Shown piece after piece: positions 28,683 through 36,574 of a stretch of 64,000 nucleotides of DNA. A model generated the notes under the pieces. The model worked only from the letters and a program-made list of their open reading frames with translations, was not told where the DNA came from and ran no database searches. The stretch is taken from positions 1 to 64,000 of the forward strand of contig NZ_JACBYC010000029.1 of NCBI RefSeq assembly GCF_013415425.1, in the 5' to 3' direction. How positions within the stretch are numbered: position 1 is the first letter of the stretch; each line of letters begins with the position of its first letter. A program made the position numbers and the translations under genes. The DNA comes from Gemella sp. GH3. Lineage in GTDB: Bacteria; Bacillota; Bacilli; Staphylococcales; Gemellaceae.

Positions 28683-28697
28683 ATAACCGAAAATCAA
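28669..28697 (-). promoter_or_regulatory. Apparent promoter of the 37-residue peptide gene
   Basis: Minus strand: -35 TTGATT (28692-28697), 17-base spacer containing CGGTTATCCG, -10 TAATAT (28669-28674), about 40 bases before the ATG at 28626. Confidence 0.5.
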
Positions 28698-28735
28698 GTT
28701 TTTTATAAAGTTTTCTTTATTTTTTATAAAAATCA

Positions 28736-28764
28736 TTGTTTTTTCTTACGGTTTACTTTATAAT
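28736..28764 (+). promoter_or_regulatory. Promoter of the S24 repressor gene
   Basis: -35 TTGTTT (28736-28741), 17-base spacer containing TTACGGTTTA, -10 TATAAT (28759-28764), about 35 bases before the ATG at 28799. The CGGTT element in the spacer resembles the one in the divergent promoter, consistent with autoregulation. Confidence 0.65.
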
Positions 28765-28798
28765 ATATATTAAAGACAAAATAGGAGTTGTATAATTA

Positions 28799-29419
28799 AT
28801 GGCATTTCATCTACGACTAAAAGAATCCATGAAAACAAAAAATATTAAACAAATAGAATTATCACGTATGACAAGCATTACTCCCTCATCTATTAGTGAT
28901 TGGCTAAAAGGAAAATACATTCCCAAACAAGATAAGTTATACAAGATAGCTGCGTGCTTAGAAGTTGATCCTAATTGGTTGCTAGGACTAACTGATAACC
29001 GTAATTTAGAACAACCTATATATGAAAATGATGATGAATTAATTGATAATGTTAATAAAATTCCAATATTAGGGACTATCTGTGCTGGTGATGGTGTTTA
29101 TGCAGAAGAAGAATTCGAATATTATATGTATGTTGATCAAACTACAAAAGCAGATTTTGCTTTACGAGTAAAAGGAGATAGTATGCTTGAGGCAGGTATA
29201 TTAGATGGGGACATAGTATTTATTCGAAAAAAATCAATAGTTGCAAATGGGCGTATTGCTGCAGTTTTGTTAACAGATTCAAATGAAGCCTCATTAAAAA
29301 AATTCTACAAAACAAAAGACAATGTAGTATTACAACCTTGTAATTCAGACTATGAACCAATAATTACTAGAGATGTTCTCGTTATTGGCGAATGTGTTGG
29401 AGTATATCGCGAAATATAA
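28799..29419 (+). CDS. LexA-like self-cleaving repressor: XRE helix-turn-helix plus S24 peptidase
   Basis: The protein has 206 residues. An XRE helix-turn-helix (about 5-62) is followed by an S24 domain. The autocleavage Ala96-Gly97 lies in TICAGDG, the nucleophile Ser128 in KGDSML, and the general-base Lys167 in NEASLKKF. All three elements of RecA-stimulated autoproteolysis are therefore present. The XRE rather than winged-helix DNA-binding domain makes it HdiR/CI-like rather than classical LexA. No phage genes surround it, so a chromosomal stress regulator is more likely than a prophage repressor. It is divergent from a 37-residue membrane peptide. Confidence 0.88.
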   Translation: MAFHLRLKESMKTKNIKQIELSRMTSITPSSISDWLKGKYIPKQDKLYKIAACLEVDPNWLLGLTDNRNLEQPIYENDDELIDNVNKIPILGTICAGDGVYAEEEFEYYMYVDQTTKADFALRVKGDSMLEAGILDGDIVFIRKKSIVANGRIAAVLLTDSNEASLKKFYKTKDNVVLQPCNSDYEPIITRDVLVIGECVGVYREI

Positions 29420-29426
29420 AACTACT

Positions 29427-29474
29427 AAAAAAACGATAATAAAGTATAAAAATGCACTTTATTATCGTTTTTTT
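29427..29474. terminator. Bidirectional terminator between the S24 repressor and the DUF1146-like gene
   Basis: Perfect 19-base arms (29427-29445 and 29456-29474) with A and T tails and a ten-base loop. It serves the plus-strand repressor and the minus-strand trmH-corA run. Confidence 0.9.
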
Positions 29475-29477
29475 ACA

Positions 29478-29681
29478 TCATACTAAATTAGTAGACAATT
29501 CATATATTAGTATAATTGCTTGATAAAATAAATAACCTATAATTACAGACAATATCATATTTATAAAAAATATCTCTTTTACACTGTTCTTTTTAAATAT
29601 TTTAGTGTAGTCCAATTTTAACAAACATTTATTAACAGCTAAAATAATTACAAACAATACAGTTAACTTTAAATAATTCAT
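29478..29681 (-). CDS. Small two-span membrane protein, DUF1146/YwzB-like
   Basis: The protein has 67 residues with two hydrophobic helices (about 4-20 and 38-62) separated by a basic loop containing LDYTKIFKK. The layout and the (L)D..K(I/L)FKK loop resemble the DUF1146 (YwzB) family of Bacilli, whose function is unknown. The assignment is by pattern only. It lies ten bases after corA and ends at the shared terminator. Confidence 0.6.
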   Translation of the reverse strand: MNYLKLTVLFVIILAVNKCLLKLDYTKIFKKNSVKEIFFINMILSVIIGYLFYQAIILIYELSTNLV

Positions 29682-29690
29682 AAAACCTCT

Positions 29691-30641
29691 CTAAAAAATA
29701 TCGAACCAACCCTTTTTCTTGAAATACCAAAGCATACCCCCTGCAATAGAAATCATAACTATCCACAAAATATAATATCCATACGTTGTATGTAACTCTG
29801 GCATATTAGTAAAATTCATTCCATAAACTCCCGCCAAGAAAGTTAATGGTAAGAAAATTGTAGATATAACTGTTAGTGTCATCATAATATTATTCGATCT
29901 AAAAGAGTTGTATGTCATATAATTTTCACGTATATCACTAGCCAATTCCCTATTAGCCTCTATTATCTCTGTTTGTTGAACTAAATCATCATATATATCA
30001 TGAAAGTACTTTCTATCATTCTCTGTCATTTCTACACGACGAGATACTAAAAATCTATGAAGTAATTCACGCATAGGCATAAGCCCTCTTCTAAGTTTTA
30101 ACAAATCACTTCTAAGATCGAAGACTTCGTCCATAATTTTACTACCTTTTGTATGGGCATCATTTTCTTCAAGTTCATCTAACCTATTTTCTATTTTAGA
30201 TATTAGAGGTTGATAACCTTCAACAATTTCTGAAATTAACATATGTACAACATGTAATGGAGTATATTCTTTACCATGTCTAAGAACTTTTGATACTACT
30301 CTACTTATATATTGAATATGCGATAAATGGAATGTTACTATATAATTATGCCCTATAAACATATTCAATGTTTCATAGTCTGCATCTATATTTTTTAGAA
30401 CATGAGAAACTAGAAATATTTGTTGCCTAGTTATCTCAATTTTAGGCCTTTTTAATAATGTTAAACAATCTTCTATTAAAAGTTCGTGAAATTTGAAAAA
30501 AGTTGATAATAGTTCTATCTCTTCTTTTTTAGGTGTACTGAAATCAACCCAATACCAAGCAATATTACTACTCTTTAAATCTTCTAATACTAAATCAGTA
30601 TGCAATTTTCCTGATTTATCTACTGCGATAATTTTTAACAT
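29691..30641 (-). CDS. corA: CorA family magnesium/divalent cation transporter
   Basis: The protein has 316 residues: a large cytoplasmic N-terminal domain with long helices, then two C-terminal membrane helices. The pore signature YGMNF (about 274-278) follows the first helix, and a basic cytoplasmic end (KKKGWFDIF) closes the protein. It forms a pentameric Mg2+ channel. A strong GGAGG site precedes the ATG. Confidence 0.94.
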   Translation of the reverse strand: MLKIIAVDKSGKLHTDLVLEDLKSSNIAWYWVDFSTPKKEEIELLSTFFKFHELLIEDCLTLLKRPKIEITRQQIFLVSHVLKNIDADYETLNMFIGHNYIVTFHLSHIQYISRVVSKVLRHGKEYTPLHVVHMLISEIVEGYQPLISKIENRLDELEENDAHTKGSKIMDEVFDLRSDLLKLRRGLMPMRELLHRFLVSRRVEMTENDRKYFHDIYDDLVQQTEIIEANRELASDIRENYMTYNSFRSNNIMMTLTVISTIFLPLTFLAGVYGMNFTNMPELHTTYGYYILWIVMISIAGGMLWYFKKKGWFDIF

Positions 30642-30695
30642 TACTCCACCTCCAACATATTCTATAATAACATAGATATAATTAATTATTCAACC

Positions 30696-31454
30696 TTATT
30701 CTAGTACATTCTTTATATAATGCATAATTATTCCAGAAGTTACAGCTACATTCAAACTTTCAGCTAAACCCGGCATATTTACTTTAATAGGATTGTTTAC
30801 CTTAGCTAGAATCTCTTTGGAAACTCCATTAGCTTCATTACCAAAAATAATTGCCGATTTTTTAGGTTTCTCATTTATCTCTTCCAAATAGCAACTTCCT
30901 TCTAACGAAGTAGCATATATTTCAAACCCTTCTAACTTATCCATAAATTCAATAATATTGATACTATCAAAACAATCAATATGAAAATTACTACCTTGCA
31001 TACTCCTTATAACTTTTTGACTATACATATTAGTAGTACCTTTTCCTAAAATAACACAGTCGTAACCAAAAGCATCTGCAGTTCTTATTATAGTTCCAAG
31101 ATTCCCAGGATCTTGAATACTATCTAAAATAATAATATTACTATAATTATTAATTAATAATTCTTTATCTACAATCTTACAAATTGCAAATATTCCTTGA
31201 TTATTAACAGTAGAAGAAATAAGATCAGTTAACTTTTCATCTATAATATTAATTTCAATATTATCTTTAACAAAGTTTAAATCTTTAGAAAAGTTTTCTG
31301 ATACAAATATTTCTAAAGCTACATCGTTTTTTACAGCTTCTTCTACTAGATGCAAACCATCTACAATATATTTTTTTTTCTTTCTTATTTCTTTAATATC
31401 TTTTAACTTTATTAATTCTTTTATTTTTTTATTGCTACTTGATGTTATCTTCAT
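30696..31454 (-). CDS. TrmH (SpoU) family RNA 2'-O-methyltransferase
   Basis: The protein has 252 residues from the ATG at 31454, chosen because AGGAG lies ten bases upstream and MKITSS is the usual family start; an upstream frame extension lacks a site. An N-terminal substrate-binding domain is followed by the SPOUT knot: DSIQDPGNLGTIIRTADAFG-type motif (about 110-129), FGNEANGVSKE (about 203) and MPGLAESLNVAVTSGI (about 222). The target RNA cannot be inferred from the sequence. It starts the trmH-corA-DUF1146 run. Confidence 0.9.
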   Translation of the reverse strand: MKITSSSNKKIKELIKLKDIKEIRKKKKYIVDGLHLVEEAVKNDVALEIFVSENFSKDLNFVKDNIEINIIDEKLTDLISSTVNNQGIFAICKIVDKELLINNYSNIIILDSIQDPGNLGTIIRTADAFGYDCVILGKGTTNMYSQKVIRSMQGSNFHIDCFDSINIIEFMDKLEGFEIYATSLEGSCYLEEINEKPKKSAIIFGNEANGVSKEILAKVNNPIKVNMPGLAESLNVAVTSGIIMHYIKNVLE

Positions 31455-31544
31455 TATAATAAAACTCCTAGGCATTACATTGTAAATTAAATAATAATAT
31501 GATATAATTTTCAATAGTTATTATATCATATCTAGGAGGATTCT

Positions 31545-31928
31545 ATGCAATTTTTGATAAGTTTATTAATAATATTAATAATTTTAGCTTCTGTTGGTGG
31601 CTATAATTATTATAGAGTTAATCGTGCCGTGAAAAAATTACCATATGCTGAATTTAAACAAAATATACGCAAAGTACAATTGGTAGATGTTCGTGAAAAA
31701 GACGAATTTGTATATGCTCATATTAACGGAGCTAGAAATATCCCATTATCACAGCTTGCATTCAAATACTCTTCATTATTAAAAGATAAACCTATATATC
31801 TTTGTGATAAAAACGGATCTCTTGCCCCAAGAGCTGCTCTAACACTTAAAAAAAATGGATATAATGATATTTATATGCTAAAAAATGGATTGCAAGCTTG
31901 GGAAGAAAATTTGAAGACTAAAAAATAA
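31545..31928 (+). CDS. Membrane-anchored rhodanese-like protein
   Basis: The protein has 127 residues: an N-terminal transmembrane helix (about 2-20), then a single rhodanese domain with LVDVREKDEFVYAHINGARN (about 46-65) and the active-site Cys in YLCDKNGS (about 86-93). Such YqhL/YtwF-like proteins may carry sulfane sulfur; the substrate is unknown. It is divergent from trmH and followed by its own terminator. Confidence 0.9.
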   Translation: MQFLISLLIILIILASVGGYNYYRVNRAVKKLPYAEFKQNIRKVQLVDVREKDEFVYAHINGARNIPLSQLAFKYSSLLKDKPIYLCDKNGSLAPRAALTLKKNGYNDIYMLKNGLQAWEENLKTKK

Positions 31929-31976
31929 AAAACACTTATCTCTATGAAATTTATTCATAAGAGATAAGTGTTTTTA
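31927..31976 (+). terminator. Terminator after the rhodanese gene
   Basis: Arms 31929-31942 and 31961-31974 (core CACTTATCTC / GAGATAAGTG), with an additional inner stem, are followed by a T run. Confidence 0.9.
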
Positions 31977-32134
31977 CTTTTATAAAATAAGTCTCTATTT
32001 CTAAAAATTTCTATTTAATATATAATAATAGTTTAATAAAATTACATTATTATATCAATAATATTTTTTAAAATTAATACTCAAAAAATATATTGTAGAG
32101 CAAGAAATAATTACTAAGCTAAATCATAATATAT

Positions 32135-32170
32135 AAAAAACAACTCATATTTTATGAGTTGTTTTTTATT
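32135..32170 (-). terminator. Terminator of the rplM-rpsI operon
   Basis: Arms AACAACTCATA (about 32139-32149) and TATGAGTTGTT (32153-32163), with A/T tails and a three-base loop, lie downstream of rpsI. Confidence 0.9.
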
Positions 32171-32195
32171 TTTAACATAGTTAAAAGCCAATATA

Positions 32196-32588
32196 TTAAC
32201 GTTTTGAGAATTGTGGCGCGCGACGAGCTCCTTTAAGACCGTATTTTTTACGTTCTTTCATACGAGGGTCACGAGTTAACAATCCTGCTGGTTTTAAATC
32301 TTTACGATATTCTGGGTTTACTTCTAATAATGCACGAGCAATTCCGTGACGGATTGCTTGAGCTTGACCCGTATATCCTCCACCATGTACATTTACTAAA
32401 ACGTCATAGTTTCCTGTAGTTGATGTTTTTTCTAATGGTTGCATTAAATCTAATATTAAAGATTCTAATGGTAAGTATTCACGCATTTCTCTATCATTAA
32501 TAGTTACTTTCCCAGTTCCTGGTACTAATCTTACACGTGCTACTGAACTTTTACGGCGTCCTGTTCCGCGATATTCTACTTGTGCCAT
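32196..32588 (-). CDS. rpsI: 30S ribosomal protein S9
   Basis: The protein has 130 residues with the family motifs [12 protein letters not shown] (about 7-18) and the C-terminal [16 protein letters not shown] tail that reaches the P-site. It follows rplM by 17 bases, the universal L13-S9 pair. Confidence 0.99.
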   Translation of the reverse strand: MAQVEYRGTGRRKSSVARVRLVPGTGKVTINDREMREYLPLESLILDLMQPLEKTSTTGNYDVLVNVHGGGYTGQAQAIRHGIARALLEVNPEYRKDLKPAGLLTRDPRMKERKKYGLKGARRAPQFSKR

Positions 32589-32605
32589 TTAATTTTTCCT
32601 CCTAA

Positions 32606-33043
32606 TTATCCACGTAATTCATATTTTTCTGGTTTTTGTGCTGCATGTGGGTGCTCAGCTCCACGATAAACATGAAGTTTCATTCCTTGAGCTCTACCTA
32701 AAGTATTTTTTGGTAACATACCTTTGATAGATAATTCTAAAAGTTCTTCTGGATATTTTTCTAACATAGTACCAGCAGTTCTTTCTTTTAATCCACCTGG
32801 GTGCATTGTATGACGACGATAAACTTTGTCAGTTAATTTTTTCCCTGTCAATACAATTTTCTCAGCATTGATAATTATTACATTATCTCCAGTATCAATA
32901 TGAGGTGTATAAGTAGGTTTATGTTTCCCTCTAAGTATTGATGCTACCTCTGATGATAAACGACCTAAAGTTTGTCCTTCAGCATCGATTACATACCATT
33001 TTTTTTCTACAGTTGATGGCTTTGCCATATAAGTTTGACGCAT
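32606..33043 (-). CDS. rplM: 50S ribosomal protein L13
   Basis: The protein has 145 residues with [19 protein letters not shown] (about 16-34) and MLPKNTLGR (about 109-117). It initiates late 50S assembly and is known to control its own operon in several bacteria. A leader of about 85 bases precedes it, with an AGGAGG ribosome site. Confidence 0.99.
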   Translation of the reverse strand: MRQTYMAKPSTVEKKWYVIDAEGQTLGRLSSEVASILRGKHKPTYTPHIDTGDNVIIINAEKIVLTGKKLTDKVYRRHTMHPGGLKERTAGTMLEKYPEELLELSIKGMLPKNTLGRAQGMKLHVYRGAEHPHAAQKPEKYELRG

Positions 33044-33131
33044 ATGTCATTTCCTCCTAAGATGTTGTTTTAATCTGTCATAACGACTAAGTTTTCCGGG
33101 GCTTACTCGTGAAGATATATAAACAATATCA
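33044..33131 (-). promoter_or_regulatory. 5' leader of rplM-rpsI, possible L13-binding leader RNA
   Basis: About 85 bases lie between the predicted transcription start and the rplM ATG. They include a GC-richer island (GTAAGCCCCGGAAAAC, around 33095-33110) that stands out in this AT-rich genome. Bacilli often carry an autoregulatory L13 leader at this place. I cannot confirm the consensus fold by eye. Confidence 0.45.
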
Positions 33132-33137
33132 CAGAAT

Positions 33138-33167
33138 ATGATAACATTATTTTATATACCTTGTCAA
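33138..33167 (-). promoter_or_regulatory. Promoter of rplM-rpsI
   Basis: Minus strand: perfect -35 TTGACA (33162-33167), 18-base spacer, extended -10 TGTTATCAT (hexamer TATCAT at 33138-33143). It starts just downstream of the gltX stop. Confidence 0.75.
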
Positions 33168-33197
33168 TATTTTTTGTTTACTTCATAAAATATTTTA

Positions 33198-34655
33198 TTA
33201 AATTAAAGAATCTCTTAATCTAGCAACCACTTTTTCTTTTCCTAATAACTCTAAACTAAGATTTAATTCGGGACCGTGCATTTGCCCTGTAGTTGCAACA
33301 CGTATCGGCATAAATAAATTCTTACCTTTTATTCCTGTTTCTTTTTGAACTTCTTTTATTAATGATTTAATATTATCTGATGAAAATTCTTCTTCTAATT
33401 CTAATATTTTATCTATTAATGTTTTAAATACCTCTTTAGAAGAATCTAAACTTAAAATTTCTTTCTCTTCTTCTCCAAATGTTAATTCCTCTTTAAAGAA
33501 CATACTAGATAAATCAACTATTTCTGCACCAAAACTCATTTGTGGCTGATACAATGCAATTAATTTATTAAACCACTCTTTATTATTTTCAAATTTTTCT
33601 TTAGTTATAACATTATTATTAATTAAAAATGGTATAGATAACTCTACTATTCTTTCTAAAGGTTGTTTTTTAATATACTGATTATTTATCCAAGTTAATT
33701 TTTGATTATCAAAGAATGCTGGAGATTTACTTAGACGACTTTCATCAAATATTTTCTCAAATTCAGATTTACTAAATATCTCTTCTTCTCCTTCTGGAGA
33801 CCATCCTAACAACGCTATAAAGTTGAAAATAGCTTCTGGTAAATATCCTAAAGAATCATATTGTTCAATAAATTGAATAATGCTTTCATCTCGTTTTGAT
33901 AACTTCTTCTTATTTTCGTTAACTATAAGTGTCATATGACCAAAAGTAGGTGCTTTAAATCCTAAAGCTTCATATACTACCAATTGCTTAGGTGTATTTG
34001 ATATATGATCATCTCCTCTTAAAACATGGGAAATTTCCATCAAATAATCATCAATTGCAACACAGAAATTATAAGTAGCTACTCCGTCATTTTTTAAAAT
34101 AACAAAATCACCAAAATCTTTTCCTTCAAAACTTAATTCACCTTTAATCATGTCATTAAAACTATAAGTTCTATCTTGCGGAACTCTAATACGAATAGAT
34201 GGCTTTCTTCCTTCTTTTTCAAAAGCTTCTTGTTCTTCTTTTGTTAAATGAGCATGCTTCCCACTATAACGAGGAGGTAAGCCATTTTTTATTTGTTCTT
34301 CTCTTTCCGCTTCTAACTCCTCTGCAGTCATATAACATTTATAAGCCTTGTCTTCAGCAATTAACTGCTCTGCATATTTTTTATAAATATCCAATCTTTC
34401 TGACTGTCTGTAAGGTCCAAAATTACCTTCTTTATAAATACCTTCATCGTAGTCTAAACCTAGCCATTTCATATATTGAAGTTGGCTTCTCTCACCTTCT
34501 TCTTTGTTACGTTTAAAGTCTGTATCTTCAATTCTTAAAACAAACTCTCCTCCGTAATGTTTAGCAAACAAATAATTAAACAATGCTGTTCGTGCATTAC
34601 CTATATGCAAATTACCCGTTGGAGATGGGGCATATCTAACTCTTACTTTACTCAT
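33198..34655 (-). CDS. gltX: Glutamate--tRNA ligase
   Basis: The protein has 485 residues: class I synthetase with HIGH motif in [12 protein letters not shown] (about 11-22) and KMSKS motif KKLSKRDES (about 250-258). It charges tRNA-Glu and, in bacteria that lack GlnRS, also tRNA-Gln. It is monocistronic with its own promoter; the usual cysS/cysE neighbours of Bacilli are absent. Confidence 0.97.
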   Translation of the reverse strand: MSKVRVRYAPSPTGNLHIGNARTALFNYLFAKHYGGEFVLRIEDTDFKRNKEEGERSQLQYMKWLGLDYDEGIYKEGNFGPYRQSERLDIYKKYAEQLIAEDKAYKCYMTAEELEAEREEQIKNGLPPRYSGKHAHLTKEEQEAFEKEGRKPSIRIRVPQDRTYSFNDMIKGELSFEGKDFGDFVILKNDGVATYNFCVAIDDYLMEISHVLRGDDHISNTPKQLVVYEALGFKAPTFGHMTLIVNENKKKLSKRDESIIQFIEQYDSLGYLPEAIFNFIALLGWSPEGEEEIFSKSEFEKIFDESRLSKSPAFFDNQKLTWINNQYIKKQPLERIVELSIPFLINNNVITKEKFENNKEWFNKLIALYQPQMSFGAEIVDLSSMFFKEELTFGEEEKEILSLDSSKEVFKTLIDKILELEEEFSSDNIKSLIKEVQKETGIKGKNLFMPIRVATTGQMHGPELNLSLELLGKEKVVARLRDSLI

Positions 34656-34688
34656 TTTTATTCTTCCTCATTTTTTATTTTACATTTA

Positions 34689-34717
34689 ATTATACTATAT
34701 TAGTAACTTAATCTCAA
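34689..34717 (-). promoter_or_regulatory. Promoter of gltX
   Basis: Minus strand: -35 TTGAGA (34712-34717), 17-base spacer, -10 TATAAT (34689-34694), about 34 bases before the ATG. No T-box is seen. Confidence 0.7.
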
Positions 34718-34835
34718 CTAACAAATTAATCATTTTTTAGATATTTTAAAGTTTATCTTGTGAAAAAATTTTAAAAAAAATATTTAATTGTGTACTATAA
34801 ATATTATAAGCTGAATATTATTTTAAATTATTAAA

Positions 34836-34867
34836 GTCCCGCCTTAAATAATATATTAAGACAGGAC
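34836..34867 (-). terminator. Terminator of the comG operon
   Basis: Arms 34836-34847 and 34856-34867 (GTCC-CTTAA / TTAAG-GGAC core with two mismatches) lie just after the comGG stop and are followed by T-rich sequence on the minus strand. Confidence 0.75.
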
Positions 34868-34877
34868 CTTATCGTCA

Positions 34878-35066
34878 TTATCTAGAATCTAATTTATTAG
34901 TAATTAATTTATCATAATAATCATTTATATTTTTTAAACTTTGAACCTTATTTACATATATACTAGATACACTGACGATTATTATGACAACTAAGCTTAA
35001 AACAAGTAGAGAAACCACTATAGCACTACCTTTATTATTAGTTTTTATATTATCTATTTTACTAAT
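34878..35066 (-). CDS. comGG: ComGG-like minor pseudopilin, short
   Basis: This is the seventh and last gene of the comG operon. The longest frame starts at ATG 35102 and has 74 codons, but that ATG overlaps comGF by 41 bases and has no ribosome site. An AAAGGAG lies nine bases before an ATT codon at 35066, whose ATTAG overlaps the comGF stop, so ATT is the likelier start (62 codons). The protein has one hydrophobic helix (SAIVVSLLVLSLVV) after NNKG and a short tail, smaller than typical ComGG. Assignment rests on position and the pilin-like N-terminus. Confidence 0.6.
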   Translation of the reverse strand: MSKIDNIKTNNKGSAIVVSLLVLSLVVIIIVSVSSIYVNKVQSLKNINDYYDKLITNKLDSR

Positions 35067-35562
35067 CTTCTTCCTCTCCTTTTTCGGATTCTTTATTTTC
35101 ATCGGATTGTTCGTTTTTTATTTTTAATTTCAATTTTCTAAGTTTATTTTCTCTATCTCTAATATTAACTGTTAATACTTCATCACTTATATCAAAAGAA
35201 AAATCTTTAATATTTTCCAATAGAAGACTATATCCTCTAGCAGAATATTTATCTGGATTTTTTCTCTGTTTATATATCTTCCTGCTAGTAAATACAATTT
35301 TGTCTTCAGTATCATCTTTTTCATTTATGAAGTATATGTTTTTTCCTATAATCTCCATTTTAGACGAATTATCATATATTTCAAAAATTTTCTTATGCAT
35401 CATAGCATACTCATAATCGCTATAATTTAAAAATCTTTTTGATATATTTGAACTTAAATTTATAATATACGATAACAATAATATCAGAATAGATAACAAT
35501 AACACTGAAATTATTACCTCTATAAAAGTAAATCCTTTATTATTTGTATTCAAGAAAATCAC
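35062..35562 (-). CDS. comGF: ComGF minor pseudopilin
   Basis: The protein has 166 residues. The prepilin-type N-terminus NKGFTFIEVIISV (about 8-20) is followed by a hydrophobic helix, and the tail is Glu/Lys-rich (about 150-166). ComGF is a minor pseudopilin of the DNA-uptake pilus. It overlaps comGE by 23 bases. Confidence 0.82.
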   Translation of the reverse strand: MIFLNTNNKGFTFIEVIISVLLLSILILLLSYIINLSSNISKRFLNYSDYEYAMMHKKIFEIYDNSSKMEIIGKNIYFINEKDDTEDKIVFTSRKIYKQRKNPDKYSARGYSLLLENIKDFSFDISDEVLTVNIRDRENKLRKLKLKIKNEQSDENKESEKGEEED

Positions 35563-35818
35563 CCGTAACTAAATTTTCTATAGTTGCTCTATTTTCTGTA
35601 ACAACTATTTTGTAATTATCCCTTATTAGTTCGAACTCTTTATTGTCATTAATAGTTATTTCTTCATACAGTATACATTTTAATTCTAATTTTTGTTCCA
35701 TATCAGTCAAATTTTCATATTCTAAGACTAAATTAGGTATTAAGAATATTAATATTATAGAGCATATAAATATTCCTACTAAAACTTCTAATAATGTAAA
35801 GCCTGAATTATTTTTCAT
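35540..35818 (-). CDS. comGE: ComGE minor pseudopilin
   Basis: The protein has 92 residues with prepilin signature SGFTLLEVLVGIF (about 5-17), with Glu at position 5 of the mature form. It overlaps comGD by 11 bases and comGF by 23 bases, as expected in a translationally coupled pseudopilin operon. Confidence 0.82.
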   Translation of the reverse strand: MKNNSGFTLLEVLVGIFICSIILIFLIPNLVLEYENLTDMEQKLELKCILYEEITINDNKEFELIRDNYKIVVTENRATIENLVTGDFLEYK

Positions 35819-36245
35819 TTACAGTTATATACCCCGTTTCTAAATGTATTATTATTTCATAAGTGCTATTTTTAAATTTTACCAAAATAGTATTAGCGAT
35901 ATTAACATTTCCTCTATTATATCTGAATTTTAAATCTCTATCTCCAGTTCCTGATAAACCATCTGCATTTATATATCTATCTTCTCTTATTGAATCACAG
36001 TATACTATGTACTTATTAGATTCTTCAAAGAAATGAATATAGTTGCTTTTATCACTAACTAAACTTCTAGTCTGAACTTTATAAATATCTGATACAATTT
36101 CATTCACTGCAAGTCTTTCTTTATATTTATCAAATATTTTTACTGGATTATAAGATAAAATTATAATTATCACACTTATAATAAATAATACACCTATAGT
36201 TTCTAATAGGCTAAAACCTTTATTGTTGTAAACTTGCTTTCCCAT
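35808..36245 (-). CDS. comGD: ComGD minor pseudopilin
   Basis: The protein has 145 residues with prepilin motif NKGFSLLETIGVLF (about 8-21) and a hydrophobic N-terminal helix, then a soluble domain. It overlaps comGC by 26 bases. It is part of the pseudopilus tip or assembly set for transformation. Confidence 0.85.
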   Translation of the reverse strand: MGKQVYNNKGFSLLETIGVLFIISVIIIILSYNPVKIFDKYKERLAVNEIVSDIYKVQTRSLVSDKSNYIHFFEESNKYIVYCDSIREDRYINADGLSGTGDRDLKFRYNRGNVNIANTILVKFKNSTYEIIIHLETGYITVNEK

Positions 36246-36561
36246 TACTAATTATCACTGTCTTTCCATTAGGAGCTTTACTAGCTTCATCGACAGAACC
36301 TTCTAAATAACCTTTATTTACTAGTTTTTCAAAAGTTACATCTGCATCATTCTCATTAATTTCATATGCTGTAACTTGTGATTGTACTGTTTTTACATAC
36401 GCTTCTGAACTTTTATCTTTTGCAGTATCCAGATTCTTAGTAATATTAGGGATTATTAATAATAGTAATATTGCTATAATAAAAATTACGATTAACATTT
36501 CTATCAATGTAAAACCGTCTTTTTTTGAAAACTTTTTCGAAAATTTTATTAATTTATTCAT
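36220..36561 (-). CDS. comGC: ComGC major pseudopilin
   Basis: The protein has 113 residues. The prepilin peptidase site lies in KKDGFTLIEMLIVIFI (about 13-28), giving a mature N-terminal Phe with Glu5. It is the main pilin of the competence pilus and needs the ComC peptidase, which is not in this window. AAAGGAAAAG precedes the start. Confidence 0.93.
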   Translation of the reverse strand: MNKLIKFSKKFSKKDGFTLIEMLIVIFIIAILLLLIIPNITKNLDTAKDKSSEAYVKTVQSQVTAYEINENDADVTFEKLVNKGYLEGSVDEASKAPNGKTVIISNGKASLQQ

Positions 36562-36574
36562 ATTCTTTTCCTTT

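Noticed and set aside
28799-29419. Prophage CI repressor
   Set aside because: Domain order would fit, but no integrase, attachment repeat, Cro/antirepressor or structural phage genes are nearby; surrounding genes are housekeeping.
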